Assembly (NCBI GenBank): GCA_021636625.1
Contig: JAJWLX010000012.1
Location: 1-64,000, forward strand
Origin: Prevotella sp.
GTDB taxonomy: Bacteria; Bacteroidota; Bacteroidia; Bacteroidales; Bacteroidaceae
Direction of reading: 5' to 3'
DNA length: 64,000 nt
The notes under the pieces were generated by a model. It saw only the letters and a program-made list of their open reading frames with translations, did no database searches and had not been told where the DNA came from. The position numbers and the translations under genes are program-made. Position 1 is the stretch's first letter. Every line of letters begins with the position of its first letter. Shown here piece after piece: positions 37,009 to 45,140 of this stretch.

Positions 37009-37362
37009 CTACCATAAATGGTCTGTTACTCCATATCGGAAACCGAAAAACGCAGGGAATACAAATGTTGCCGAAGCCAGGAATATCAGGCTTCCGATGA
37101 GTATCAGAACACTCTTGGCAAATCCATCCTCACCTGTTTGCAGCTTGATGTAGATGTTAATAGCGCAGTAGAAGCTCAAAAGAGTGGCTATGACATACGT
37201 AAGCTGTGCCACGTAGGAACACATGGTGAGTACATAAGTCACCATATCGTAAAGCCTGCCGGTGTTTCCGCTATAATCGGTTGTTCCACAATTGGCCATC
37301 GCCAGTTGCGAAATGGACAGCAACAGGAGAAACATGGCTGGAATCTTGACTTTATCCTTCAT
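37009..37362 (-). CDS. Second TraE-like pilin-type protein
   Basis: 117 aa with a signal peptide (MFLLLLSISQLAMA) and two membrane segments (about 45-70 and 82-103) joined by a short polar loop containing Lys-Leu-Gln-Thr-Gly-Glu-Asp-Gly. The layout is that of the DUF4134 protein next door, though the sequences are diverged. Two pilin-type genes in tandem open the transfer operon. One may be the main pilus subunit and the other a minor one, which is inference. Confidence 0.7.
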   Translation of the reverse strand: MKDKVKIPAMFLLLLSISQLAMANCGTTDYSGNTGRLYDMVTYVLTMCSYVAQLTYVIATLLSFYCAINIYIKLQTGEDGFAKSVLILIGSLIFLASATFVFPAFFGFRYGVTDHLW

Positions 37363-37374
37363 ACGAAATGATAT

Positions 37375-37839
37375 TTATAACGACATGTTGGCAAGATTCT
37401 CTGACATTTGATCCAACAGCATTTCACCCTCTATCATGTGTTGACGAAAATCCTCGGATGCCATTTCATGCTCGGCATCGGCACGATAGGTGATCATCTC
37501 ATTCTTGGCATTGCGAATTCTCTCATACACCTCACTCGTCTTCATGTTCTTGACATCTTCAACAGTCATATAGGTGCCTTCATTATGAGGTTGGCCAGAT
37601 GCCGGCTGAGAGTCACCAACTTCATGTGATATAGGATAAAGGATATTGTCCTCGTCCACATCCACAGGTTGTTCCTCTTCTTCATGCTGAGTATCTTGCT
37701 CCTCAGCAGTTTTGATAAACTCTACATCATCCTTCCTGATCTCTGGATTGATTTTCCTCAGATCCATTAAAATGACCACGGCATAATAAAACACCAGAAT
37801 GAAGGTCAATACTAAAGCAAATATGCTAAATGTTCCCAT
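37375..37839 (-). CDS. First protein of the transfer operon, single membrane span with acidic linker
   Basis: 154 aa from the ATG at 37839. The alternative TTG start at 37875 lies inside the promoter (37873-37880) and cannot be used on that transcript. One membrane helix (about 4-25) is followed by a Glu/Asp-rich linker (about 40-70) and a helical C-terminal part. No family recognised. As the first gene of the tra operon it may be a small assembly or regulatory protein. Confidence 0.65.
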   Translation of the reverse strand: MGTFSIFALVLTFILVFYYAVVILMDLRKINPEIRKDDVEFIKTAEEQDTQHEEEEQPVDVDEDNILYPISHEVGDSQPASGQPHNEGTYMTVEDVKNMKTSEVYERIRNAKNEMITYRADAEHEMASEDFRQHMIEGEMLLDQMSENLANMSL

Positions 37840-37872
37840 TTTTATTTTATTGTTAAATTCCTGAATCGGCTG

Positions 37873-37880
37873 CAAAGGAA
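37873..37880 (-). promoter_or_regulatory. Promoter core of the main transfer operon
   Basis: CAAAGGAA on the plus strand, i.e. TTCCTTTG on the minus strand, one base off TAnnTTTG. It lies 34 bp upstream of the ATG at 37839 in an AT-rich region and is the only good candidate before the long minus-strand series. Confidence 0.55.
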
Positions 37881-38050
37881 CAGAGTTTTTCTGAGATAGA
37901 GGGGATAAAATAAATTAAACTTATTTTTTAACTAAAATATGGGCATTTATGTAAAAAAACGGGCTATGAAGTGTTAAAATTAAGGTGTTTATTTAGCAGC
38001 TATTTTGGCATAAGGATGGAATTTTCGACAACCGGATTGGTTGATTTGAG

Positions 38051-38430
38051 TTTTTTCTATCTAACTACTTCGTTTTTGTCATGCGGGAAAACCTCAATTT
38101 TTCAATACCTTCTCCAGGCTGTCCTTCACCACAGGCTTTTTTCTTTGCAAAGGTATGGTTGTCCTGGCAGACTCCAAGCACCACCTGAAGGATTAGAAGC
38201 ATAAAACTTGTTTCGGCAGCCTTCCGCAATCAGAGATTGGGTATTCCGAAAAAGTTTGATGTTTCTTGCTTGGCTTTCTGCCTTTGGTGGACAAGCCATC
38301 TTTTATGCACGAAAAAAGGCATAGTGGTAAAGGTTACGCTGGAATGTAATTTTAAAAAAAATCTCGGATTCTCCCAAAACAAAAGTCCTAAAAAGGCTAG
38401 GTTTCAGGAAATCTAGAATATATTTTTAAT
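38051..38430 (+). ncRNA. Structured noncoding element, copy A
   Basis: Diverged copy of 45141-45520. Helices seen here: CCTTcACCAC/GTGGTaAAGG (123-132 with 324-333, counting from 38000); TTTTTTC and TGCA with TGCA and GAAAAAA (137-149 with 306-317); TGGTTGTCC with GGACAA-g-CCA (156-164 with 289-298); AAACTT/TTCGG with CCGAA/AAGTTT (204-216 with 246-257); CAATC-aga-GATTG (227-239). The fourth helix encloses the conserved GGCAGCCTTCCGCAA and GGGTATTCC. It ends in TTTCAGGAAATCTAGAATATATTTTT-type terminator-like sequence, 25 bp before the gene at 38456. Most helix sequences differ from copy B while pairing is kept. The strand is inferred from the downstream T-rich end. Confidence 0.6.
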
Positions 38431-38455
38431 GTTGAACTTTTAAATAGTAGAAATC

Positions 38456-38746
38456 ATGGGAAAAGTAATTTCACCAAATGACAAGGAGTTTGCAGACGTG
38501 TTCTCACGTTTCGTTAATGGCAAGATGGGTAGTGCTCAGCTCACTGGAGAAGAGTTGGCTAATGACCATCGTTACTTAGTGAATGAGAAATTCAAGGTGG
38601 CAATGGCATTCATTGACAAACTCGCACAATGCCACGAGCACGGATGGTATGACCCACGTGATGAGTGGGCGTGTACATTGGCGGCATCCATCATGGCGCA
38701 TTTGAACGAGAAGCAGCTTTATTATTCACAAATAGAAAATCAGTAG
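38456..38746 (+). CDS. Hypothetical protein, accessory operon
   Basis: 96 aa, soluble, helical, not recognised. It begins 25 bp after structured element copy A and is followed 4 bp later by the next gene, so the three plus-strand genes here (38456, 38751, 39366) probably form one unit. Such small proteins are common in the accessory parts of Bacteroidetes mobile elements. The Tyr-Asp-Pro-Arg-Asp-Glu-Trp segment and the Ala-rich helix near the end show a folded, non-membrane protein. Confidence 0.65.
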   Translation: MGKVISPNDKEFADVFSRFVNGKMGSAQLTGEELANDHRYLVNEKFKVAMAFIDKLAQCHEHGWYDPRDEWACTLAASIMAHLNEKQLYYSQIENQ

Positions 38747-38750
38747 GACT

Positions 38751-39320
38751 ATGGCGAATTGGGCAACAGTCGGATACCGAATTGAAGGTAAGCAAAAGGA
38801 CCTCCAGGAGATTTATGAGCTTTTCGGAGAGTTTGACAAGGGTGAAAGAAAGCCATTTGATGAGCTTTCTGCCAAGAATTGGGAAGGTAACATCGCTTGG
38901 GCTTTGGGAGAAGACACCAAGGATTACTATCTCAGAGGTTTCATCCAAAGTTGTGAAATAGAGAATGGGTTACTCACCATTGAGGCAGAGGAGGCATGGG
39001 GAACTTCGGATTTCCGTCATATTCTTGAAAAGCACTATGAGGACATGAAGGTTTATTTCATGGTGGAAGAGGAAGGAGACGAAGTTTATGCCACGAATGA
39101 TTCAGAGGGTAAGTATTTCAGTTGCCGTTTCGTGGTGAACTCCTGCCTTGACGGGTCATATGAGTGGGAGTATTTCAATACGGAACAGGAAGCACTCCAG
39201 TACATCGCAGAACGCTTGGAACTTGATTCCATCACCACCGAGCAGCTGGCAACATGGCAGGAATGCCACGTGAATGGGGATGATTACATGAATTTCAATC
39301 AATACCAGATTGTAGCATAA
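38751..39320 (+). CDS. Hypothetical acidic protein, possibly YubB-like
   Basis: 189 aa, acidic. The N terminus (Trp-Ala-Thr-Val-Gly-Tyr-Arg-Ile-Glu-Gly, then Ile-Tyr-Glu-Leu-Phe) and the alternating strand-helix pattern recall the ferredoxin-like YubB/DUF1281 proteins of plasmids and phages, where a similar opening occurs. The match is weak and made by eye. It starts 4 bp after the preceding gene. Confidence 0.55.
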   Translation: MANWATVGYRIEGKQKDLQEIYELFGEFDKGERKPFDELSAKNWEGNIAWALGEDTKDYYLRGFIQSCEIENGLLTIEAEEAWGTSDFRHILEKHYEDMKVYFMVEEEGDEVYATNDSEGKYFSCRFVVNSCLDGSYEWEYFNTEQEALQYIAERLELDSITTEQLATWQECHVNGDDYMNFNQYQIVA

Positions 39321-39365
39321 AAAAGGTAACGGAGAGGTTAACCACCTCTCCACATATAATAAGGT

Positions 39366-39701
39366 ATGGAATACATCGATTTTACGAAAAAGAAGATTGA
39401 ACTTCACAAAGAAGTTGAAAATGCCATCAAGAACATGATGACGGAAAAGGGTGTAACGGAAATTGACCTCACACAGGATGAGGAGAACTATGACGCGGGA
39501 TGGGTGATTAGAAGTGTTGAAAACGCCAGTGAACTTGAAGAAGTACAGGTGGCATACATCAAGCTCTATGGCAATAGCCTTTTTTATAAAGGCGAGAGTG
39601 CTTGGGAGATAGATGAAGAATGGATACCATTCGATGTCACGGACAATATATTAGCTGGTTGCATTGACTCGGTTTATGATGCTATCTATCAGAGAATCTG
39701 A
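39366..39701 (+). CDS. Hypothetical small acidic protein, last gene of the accessory operon
   Basis: 111 aa, acidic, no membrane segment or known motif. A beta-rich middle (Glu-Val-Gln-Val-Ala-Tyr-Ile-Lys-Leu-Tyr-Gly) follows a helical N terminus. It is followed 12 bp later by a terminator at 39714, so it ends the accessory operon. Confidence 0.6.
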   Translation: MEYIDFTKKKIELHKEVENAIKNMMTEKGVTEIDLTQDEENYDAGWVIRSVENASELEEVQVAYIKLYGNSLFYKGESAWEIDEEWIPFDVTDNILAGCIDSVYDAIYQRI

Positions 39702-39713
39702 TATTCTGATATA

Positions 39714-39743
39714 GGGCAGGGGTGAGAAGCGCCTGCCCTTTTT
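39714..39743 (+). terminator. Terminator of the accessory operon
   Basis: GGGCAGG (39714-39720) pairs with CCTGCCC (39732-39738), followed by five T. Confidence 0.8.
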
Positions 39744-39750
39744 ATGGGCG

Positions 39751-39796
39751 GTGCTGCCTATATACTTTCAAGTGGTATATAGGCAGCACGTTTTTT
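39751..39796. terminator. Second, stronger hairpin with T-tract
   Basis: GTGCTGCCTATATAC (39751-39765) pairs perfectly with GTATATAGGCAGCAC (39775-39789), then G and six T. The 15-bp stem is unusually long for a terminator and lies at the border between accessory genes and the MEMO operon. The rest of the gap (39797-40023) shows no gene, only AT-rich sequence and the promoter below. Confidence 0.7.
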
Positions 39797-40023
39797 GTAT
39801 CTACGACGGAGAGAAAAGGCATGACAGCTAAGGAGCACCTTATGTGAACATTAGTAAATGCCTTTTTAATTTGTACATGAGGTGTATGATTTACGATTCT
39901 CTGACTGTGGAGGTAAGTCAAAAATATGACATCTAGATAGGGCATCAAGGTTATGATGATATGGAGGAAATTAAATTTAATTTAAATCTTACCCTATTTT
40001 ACTCTTTTCTATCTGATATTTTG

Positions 40024-40031
40024 TATCTTTG
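40024..40031 (+). promoter_or_regulatory. Promoter core of the MEMO operon (TATCTTTG)
   Basis: Exact TAnnTTTG match, 42 bp before the ATG at 40074. No TTTG -33 box is visible. Confidence 0.55.
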
Positions 40032-40073
40032 CAAGTAGGTGGCATCTTGCCATCTGAATCATCATCATGAGTT

Positions 40074-41513
40074 ATGAGAAAAATCATATTCATCGTATTA
40101 ATAATAGTAAGTATTATGATGGAAGCTAAGATTCGCAAACCTGCTGTAGCAGGAAGTTTTTATGCTGGCGATGCCAAAGAACTCCGCCAGGATGTTCAGA
40201 ATTGTTTCTCTAGGTGCAAGAACCCTTTAATGGAGAATGTACAGGCAGTAATCGTACCTCATGCCGGCTACGTGTTCTCTGGGGTGACTGCAGCATCGGC
40301 ATTTGCTGCCATCAATCCGGATGCTGAATATGAGCACATCTTTCTCCTGGGACCTAGCCATCATGTGTATTTGGGTAAGGCATCAGTAAATATAGGTGCT
40401 TCTGCCTATGCCACTCCTCTGGGAAATGTTCCTGTAGATACCGCTCTCTGTAAAGACCTTATGGAAAAGAGTGATGCTATTACTTATGCTCAAGAAGCAC
40501 ATGAGAACGAGCATTGCCTGGAGGTGGAACTGCCATTCCTGCAATATCACATGAAAAAGATACCATCCATTGTTCCTATCATCATTGCCACGCAGGAATT
40601 GACGACCTTGAAGAAGATTGCTGATACCCTGAAGCCCTACCTGAATGAGAAGAATCTTTTTGTTATCAGCAGCGACTTCTCTCACTATCCCGCATACAAG
40701 GATGCAGAGATTGTAGATGGACTTACCAAAGATAGCATCATGACAGGAAAGGTAGAAGCATTTGTGAACGCCACCCTTCACAACCAGGAGCTTGGCATTG
40801 ACCATCTGGCAACGAGTGCATGTGGCATGGCACCTATTGCCACATTGTTGATGATGACAGAAAATGATGCAAATATCAAGCCACATCATGTTATGTACTG
40901 CAACTCCGGTGATTCCCCATATGGCGGAAAAGACAAGGTTGTAGGGTATCATTCTTTTGTTTTTACTACTGAAAACTATGGTTTTGATTTAACTTCTGAA
41001 GACCGAAAGATGCTCAAGTCTATCGCTTATCATACCATCAAGGCTACTCTTGAAGGTAAGAAGTATGAGCCAGGCAAGCTATCTGATGTTCTTCTTACAA
41101 AGTGTGGAGCCTTCGTCTCTCTGCACAAAAAGGGAAGACTCAGAGGTTGCATCGGACATTTTGGTGAAGACATGCCACTATATCAGGTAGTTGAGCACAT
41201 GGCAAAGGCGGCAGCCTTTGAGGATCCACGCTTTTATGGGGTGACCATGGAGGAACTGGATGATATTGATATCGAAATCTCAGTACTCACACCGATGAAA
41301 CGCATCCAAAGTATAGATGAGTTTGAACTGGGCAAGCAGGGAATTTTCATGCGCAAGGGCTATCATACGGGTACTTTCCTTCCACAGGTGGCTGATGAAG
41401 TATCATGGACCAAGGAAGAATTCCTGGGGCATTGCTCTCAGGATAAGGCAGGAATAGGTTGGGATGGCTGGAAGACAGCTGAGCTTTATACTTATGAGGC
41501 TATTGTATTCTAG
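40074..41513 (+). CDS. AmmeMemoRadiSam system proteins B and A fused (MEMO1 + AMMECR1)
   Basis: 479 aa. Residues about 18-290 form the MEMO1 domain, with His in Val-Pro-His-Ala-Gly-Tyr and Gly-Pro-Ser-His-His, and Cys in Thr-Ser-Ala-Cys-Gly-Met, the metal-binding-type positions. Residues about 305-475 form the AMMECR1 domain with the hallmark Leu-Arg-Gly-Cys-Ile-Gly. In bacteria these occur with a radical SAM protein, as here (41552); the reaction is not established to my knowledge. The first 17 residues are hydrophobic, unusual for this family. A downstream start at Met16 or Met17 (40119 or 40122), just before Glu-Ala-Lys-Ile-Arg-Lys-Pro-Ala-Val-Ala-Gly, is equally possible. Confidence 0.9.
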   Translation: MRKIIFIVLIIVSIMMEAKIRKPAVAGSFYAGDAKELRQDVQNCFSRCKNPLMENVQAVIVPHAGYVFSGVTAASAFAAINPDAEYEHIFLLGPSHHVYLGKASVNIGASAYATPLGNVPVDTALCKDLMEKSDAITYAQEAHENEHCLEVELPFLQYHMKKIPSIVPIIIATQELTTLKKIADTLKPYLNEKNLFVISSDFSHYPAYKDAEIVDGLTKDSIMTGKVEAFVNATLHNQELGIDHLATSACGMAPIATLLMMTENDANIKPHHVMYCNSGDSPYGGKDKVVGYHSFVFTTENYGFDLTSEDRKMLKSIAYHTIKATLEGKKYEPGKLSDVLLTKCGAFVSLHKKGRLRGCIGHFGEDMPLYQVVEHMAKAAAFEDPRFYGVTMEELDDIDIEISVLTPMKRIQSIDEFELGKQGIFMRKGYHTGTFLPQVADEVSWTKEEFLGHCSQDKAGIGWDGWKTAELYTYEAIVF

Positions 41514-41551
41514 TAGCCGATATTCAGATGATTGTGTAATCATGAAATGGT

Positions 41552-42442
41552 TTGGGTATGAAAGAATGTCGTTTTTATCAGAAAGTTGATGGGGAAGGAG
41601 AGTATGCTTCTGATACAGTAAGGTGCGAATTATGTCCCCACTGTTGTGTTATCTTGGAAGGCAAGCATGGAAAATGTGGCAGCAGATGGAATTTTAACGG
41701 AATGCTTTACTCTGTTGTTTACGGTAAACCGTGTGCTTTGGCAGATGATCCTGTAGAGAAGAAACCGCTGAATGAATTCCATCCCGGAACCCGATGTCTG
41801 TCTCTGTCCTGTACAGGTTGCAACTTCCGTTGTCTCAACTGTCAGAACCATGATATCTCGCAAGTACTTCCGTCTGCTGTAGATTTCTTCGAGTTGTCTC
41901 CATCTGATATTGTAGATATTGCAGTCAAGCATCATTTGCCGGGCATTGCCTATACCTACACGGAGCCTCTTACCTATTATGAGTACATCTATGACATCGC
42001 CAAGGAGGCTCATTCCAGAGGGCTTTGGAATATTCTGGTATCTGCAGGTTACATCAACCCGGAGCCTCTTAGGGAGATAGTTTCACTCATTGAAGCTGCC
42101 AATATCGACCTCAAGGCATTCTCTGAAGATGTGTATCAGAAGCAATGTGGCGGTCATTTACAGCCTGTATTGGATACGCTTTTAACGATGAAGAAAGCAG
42201 GAGTGCATCTGGAGATAACAAACCTGCTGATTCCAGGGGTTAATGACAACGAGAGCATGATAAGAGATATGTGCAGTTGGCTCAGAGACAATGGTTTTGC
42301 CGATTGTCCTCTTCATTTTAGCAGGTTTTTTCCACAGTACAAGATGCAGGATTCTGTACCTACACCTACTGAGACTCTGTTTACTGCCCGAAGGATTGCA
42401 CAGGAAGAAGGGATGAGAAAAATATATTTAGGAAATATTTAA
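41552..42442 (+). CDS. amrS: AmmeMemoRadiSam system radical SAM enzyme
   Basis: 296 aa. N-terminal Cys-x-x-Cys-Cys cluster region (Cys-Glu-Leu-Cys-Pro-His-Cys-Cys), then the radical SAM motif CxxxCxxC as Cys-Asn-Phe-Arg-Cys-Leu-Asn-Cys (about residue 91-98) that binds the 4Fe-4S cluster and S-adenosylmethionine. The remainder fits the PflA-like radical SAM barrel. It is the standard partner of MEMO1 and AMMECR1 and follows them by 38 bp. A short frame offset of the start (Met1 or Met3) is possible. Confidence 0.9.
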   Translation: MGMKECRFYQKVDGEGEYASDTVRCELCPHCCVILEGKHGKCGSRWNFNGMLYSVVYGKPCALADDPVEKKPLNEFHPGTRCLSLSCTGCNFRCLNCQNHDISQVLPSAVDFFELSPSDIVDIAVKHHLPGIAYTYTEPLTYYEYIYDIAKEAHSRGLWNILVSAGYINPEPLREIVSLIEAANIDLKAFSEDVYQKQCGGHLQPVLDTLLTMKKAGVHLEITNLLIPGVNDNESMIRDMCSWLRDNGFADCPLHFSRFFPQYKMQDSVPTPTETLFTARRIAQEEGMRKIYLGNI

Positions 42443-42461
42443 CACAAAAATATAGATTGAA

Positions 42462-43169
42462 ATGAACAAAACAGCATTAATTACAGGAGCCAATAAAGGT
42501 ATTGGCTTGGGAATCAGTAAGTATCTAGGGTTAAGTGGCTGGGATATCATTATCGGTGCCCGCAATGAAGCAAGAGCCTTGGAGACTATGAACAAGTTGA
42601 AAGATGCAGGATGTACAGTGCTTGGTTGGGTAAAAATTGAACTCTGTGATCTCGACGGCATCAGTTTGGCGGCAAAGGAGATCAATGATAAATATCCTTC
42701 GCTCAATCTTCTAGTGAACAATGCCGGTATTTCTGGTGATATGTCGAAGACCAGTTGGGAGACAGACATGAAGGATATCAAGGAGACTGCTGACGTAAAC
42801 TACTTTGGCACCTTAGCCGTGACTCAGGCCCTTCTTCCGCTCATCAAAGCCAACAAGGGTAGAATCGTCAACATCACCGTTCCTAGTGAAATCAGTCCGT
42901 ATTGGCATCCTCTGGCTTACGTGGCAAGCAAGGCTGCCCAGAATGCCATGATGGGTGTGATGGCAATGGAGTTTGAGCAGAACAACATACCTGTTGAGAT
43001 TTTCAGCGTACACCCTGGTCCAACTACCACTGATTTGAATGGCAACATGGCTTTGCCTGGTTTCCATACAATTGATACAGTAGGCGAGAAGTTTGCAAAG
43101 CTCATCAATGATGGACAGTCCCATAATGGCGAATTCATAGAATTGTATCCTATCGTGAAGGAAGATTAA
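42462..43169 (+). CDS. Short-chain dehydrogenase/reductase (SDR)
   Basis: 235 aa, classical SDR. Thr-Gly-Ala-Asn-Lys-Gly-Ile-Gly-Leu-Gly (7-16) is the NAD(P)-binding glycine motif. Asn-Asn-Ala-Gly is present near 86-89, and the catalytic Tyr-x-x-x-Lys occurs as Tyr-Val-Ala-Ser-Lys (around 152-156). Substrate unknown. It lies 20 bp after the radical SAM gene, likely in one operon that ends at the terminator at 43316. Confidence 0.88.
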   Translation: MNKTALITGANKGIGLGISKYLGLSGWDIIIGARNEARALETMNKLKDAGCTVLGWVKIELCDLDGISLAAKEINDKYPSLNLLVNNAGISGDMSKTSWETDMKDIKETADVNYFGTLAVTQALLPLIKANKGRIVNITVPSEISPYWHPLAYVASKAAQNAMMGVMAMEFEQNNIPVEIFSVHPGPTTTDLNGNMALPGFHTIDTVGEKFAKLINDGQSHNGEFIELYPIVKED

Positions 43170-43315
43170 TTATTTCCATAAGAAATATTGGAAAGAGAAG
43201 ACTTTTTGAGATAGCACCGCAATAGAGATTGACACATACTCAGAAGCTAAGACTTACGTAGATAAGCACAACTAGGTGAAAGAGGTGCCAACGTATGAGT
43301 AGATAGATAAGATAG

Positions 43316-43345
43316 AGGGTAAGACAATTACTTACCCTTTACTTT
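43316..43345 (+). terminator. Terminator of the MEMO-radical SAM-SDR operon
   Basis: AGGGTAAG (43316-43323) pairs with CTTACCCT (43331-43338) around a 7-nt loop, then T-rich sequence. The stretch between the SDR gene and this hairpin holds nothing else I can identify. Confidence 0.65.
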
Positions 43346-43351
43346 TATATA

Positions 43352-43636
43352 TCAGTGCCAAGAAAGCCCAAAGGTCTTTAGCCTTTGGGATGAATTGGCA
43401 CAAAATTTAGCCTTGATTCTCGATATCATGACCTTGGCACTCTCCTGGGTGATGTTTTTTTCTATCACGAAGAAGGATGCCTTTACCTGATGTTTCTTGA
43501 GCACATCAAGCATATGAACTGTAGTGGTTGTGTTCGGAGCATCGTCAAAGCTGAGTGCCACAAGCTTTTCCTGAGCCTGAGCCATCCCCATCTGGAGGGT
43601 CAGAAACAACAAGAATGATAATTTCTTCATTTTCAT
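43352..43636 (-). pseudogene. Truncated polysaccharide deacetylase (NodB-type)
   Basis: Signal peptide (Phe-Leu-Leu-Phe-Leu-Thr-Leu-Gln-Met-Gly-Met-Ala-Gln-Ala), then the NodB start Ala-Leu-Ser-Phe-Asp-Asp-Ala-Pro with the first catalytic Asp pair and Lys-Ala-Ser-Phe-Phe-Val. After about 75 residues the similarity stops, and the frame ends with unrelated sequence. The catalytic His-x-x-x-His motif is missing. Its promoter (43664-43671) is intact. This looks like a chromosomal gene cut by rearrangement near 43440. Start at 43636 or 43630. Confidence 0.75.
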
Positions 43637-43663
43637 CGTTAAGTGTTTGCTACGATTATGGGG

Positions 43664-43671
43664 CAAAGATA
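43664..43671 (-). promoter_or_regulatory. Promoter core TATCTTTG of the deacetylase remnant
   Basis: CAAAGATA on the plus strand, i.e. an exact TAnnTTTG match on the minus strand, 28-34 bp before the start. Confidence 0.55.
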
Positions 43672-43893
43672 AGAAAAAATATGAATGCCGTATCTCCTTT
43701 GAATTATTTTTTTGATTAATTTGCCCTTTTTAGGGGGTATGACTGGCCTTTTTACAAATCAACAGTTAAATAACGCAAATATGTAAAATAAACAGAATTT
43801 TTTCTTTCTTTTTCTCTTTCTTTTATATATTTCTTTATCTTTTTCTTTCTTACTGTTACCAATAAATGTACCTGTTAACAGCTCTTAATGAGA

Positions 43894-43925
43894 TTTGGTG
43901 GCTTCAACTATTCTGTCTATATTTG
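43894..43925 (+). promoter_or_regulatory. Canonical Bacteroidetes promoter (TTTG-N20-TATATTTG)
   Basis: TTTG at 43894-43897 and TATATTTG at 43918-43925 with 20 bp between, the textbook spacing. It serves the gene at 43964. Confidence 0.75.
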
Positions 43926-43963
43926 CAGACGAAAATCGGAGTATATGAAATAATAAGGAGTAT

Positions 43964-44800
43964 ATGAATAGAAAAAACAGCAAACCGGCTGATCTCATAC
44001 TCAGAATGTATGAGTCGGTCATCTTCCCGGGGAAGTGCATACATCTTACAGGGGAGAAAAAAAGAAGTCTGCGTTCTGTATGGGCGTATGATATTTCCTA
44101 TCTATATCCACGCATGGAAGATGGAATAGATAGGATGAAGTTCGGGCTATTTGAATCCCAAAAGCTCGATAGAAAGGTACCATTCTACAATAGGCAGCAG
44201 GAACTGTTTTTGAAGATGGCAGAGAAGAGCAGCTGGATTGAGCAGTTTGTGGAATATCCTGAGGAGATTGTATATGAGGAGGAATTCACGCTTACATTCA
44301 CTTCCGACTATATGATGGTCTTGGAGGATGGAAGTGTGGTGATGGTGATGCTGGTGCCTTACCATCTTTTCTCTACACAAACAGTACAACGCAAATGGTA
44401 TGCCCTGATGGAATATTGCAAGATTCATGGCTATGGATGCGTACTGTTTGACATGGAAAGGGGTATCAGTTTGAAATGGTTGCTTCATTTATGGGAGAAG
44501 AAGGAGATGGAAAAGTTCGAAAAGGAAGTACTGGAAGCGATGGATGATAGAAAGAGCCATTGGATAAACAGTATCACCCTGGGCAAGATCATGAAGAAGC
44601 ATGGTGCCAATCTTTGTGACATTCAGGTTCTTGTTTTCAGGAACAAGCTCCTCTATGTTCCCAAAGGTCAGAAAAGAAAGATAGAACTCATCAGACAATA
44701 TACTGATGATGTGTTTGATTCACAACTAATTATAGACGCCCATGACAAGGATTATCACACATCAAGAAGAGACTCATTACGAGTTAGCTGCCAACTCTGA
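43964..44800 (+). CDS. Hypothetical protein, mobile-element region
   Basis: 278 aa, soluble, basic and aromatic, not recognised. A beta-rich middle (Tyr-Met-Met-Val-Leu-Glu-Asp-Gly-Ser-Val-Val-Met-Val-Met-Leu-Val) and repeated Trp residues stand out. It is the first gene after the truncated deacetylase and has an excellent promoter. The next gene starts 59 bp before its stop codon. The following structured element copy B and the plasmid-type replication genes place it in a mobile segment. Confidence 0.6.
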   Translation: MNRKNSKPADLILRMYESVIFPGKCIHLTGEKKRSLRSVWAYDISYLYPRMEDGIDRMKFGLFESQKLDRKVPFYNRQQELFLKMAEKSSWIEQFVEYPEEIVYEEEFTLTFTSDYMMVLEDGSVVMVMLVPYHLFSTQTVQRKWYALMEYCKIHGYGCVLFDMERGISLKWLLHLWEKKEMEKFEKEVLEAMDDRKSHWINSITLGKIMKKHGANLCDIQVLVFRNKLLYVPKGQKRKIELIRQYTDDVFDSQLIIDAHDKDYHTSRRDSLRVSCQL

Positions 44801-45137
44801 AAGCTTGGATTTCTGGAAGACATTAGGCTTCAAAATTATAGGAACGGGGGAACGAGAAGACGAGTTCTATCTAAGAAAGACTTGTTCTTTCGGTATCAGG
44901 CAGCAACTAGGTGGGCTGGCCATCATACAAAGCAAGGGAAAGGAGGGTATAGCCAACAGATGGGGATGCATTCTGCTAGCTTGCCGATTTCAGAAGATTG
45001 AGTTATTTGCCTGTGATGAAGGAGAAGGGGTTCAAAAACTGCATTTCGTCGGTTACAAGGAGGGAGAAATGGAGATTTACGAATTTGATGGCAGCAAGCC
45101 CACCAAGATATTGGTACTGAAGCAGCTCTCAGCGTGA
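44742..45137 (+). CDS. Hypothetical protein overlapping the previous gene
   Basis: 131 aa, no recognised domain. Strand-turn pattern with Gly-Ile-Arg-Gln-Gln-Leu-Gly-Gly-Leu-Ala-Ile-Ile and an acidic C terminus. The overlap of 59 bp with the preceding gene is longer than usual; an internal start cannot be excluded but no better ATG follows. It ends just before structured element copy B. Confidence 0.5.
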   Translation: MTRIITHQEETHYELAANSESLDFWKTLGFKIIGTGEREDEFYLRKTCSFGIRQQLGGLAIIQSKGKEGIANRWGCILLACRFQKIELFACDEGEGVQKLHFVGYKEGEMEIYEFDGSKPTKILVLKQLSA

Positions 45138-45140
45138 TGT

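Noticed and set aside
38051..38430. Reading copy A as tmRNA, RNase P RNA or a group II intron
   Set aside because: No tRNA-like ends, no RNase P core motifs and no domain V-type hairpin or reverse transcriptase nearby.
1..38455. Relaxase, coupling protein or integrase of the element
   Set aside because: No open frame shows relaxase His motifs, a VirD4-type ATPase beyond TraG, or tyrosine/serine recombinase residues; these probably lie outside the window.
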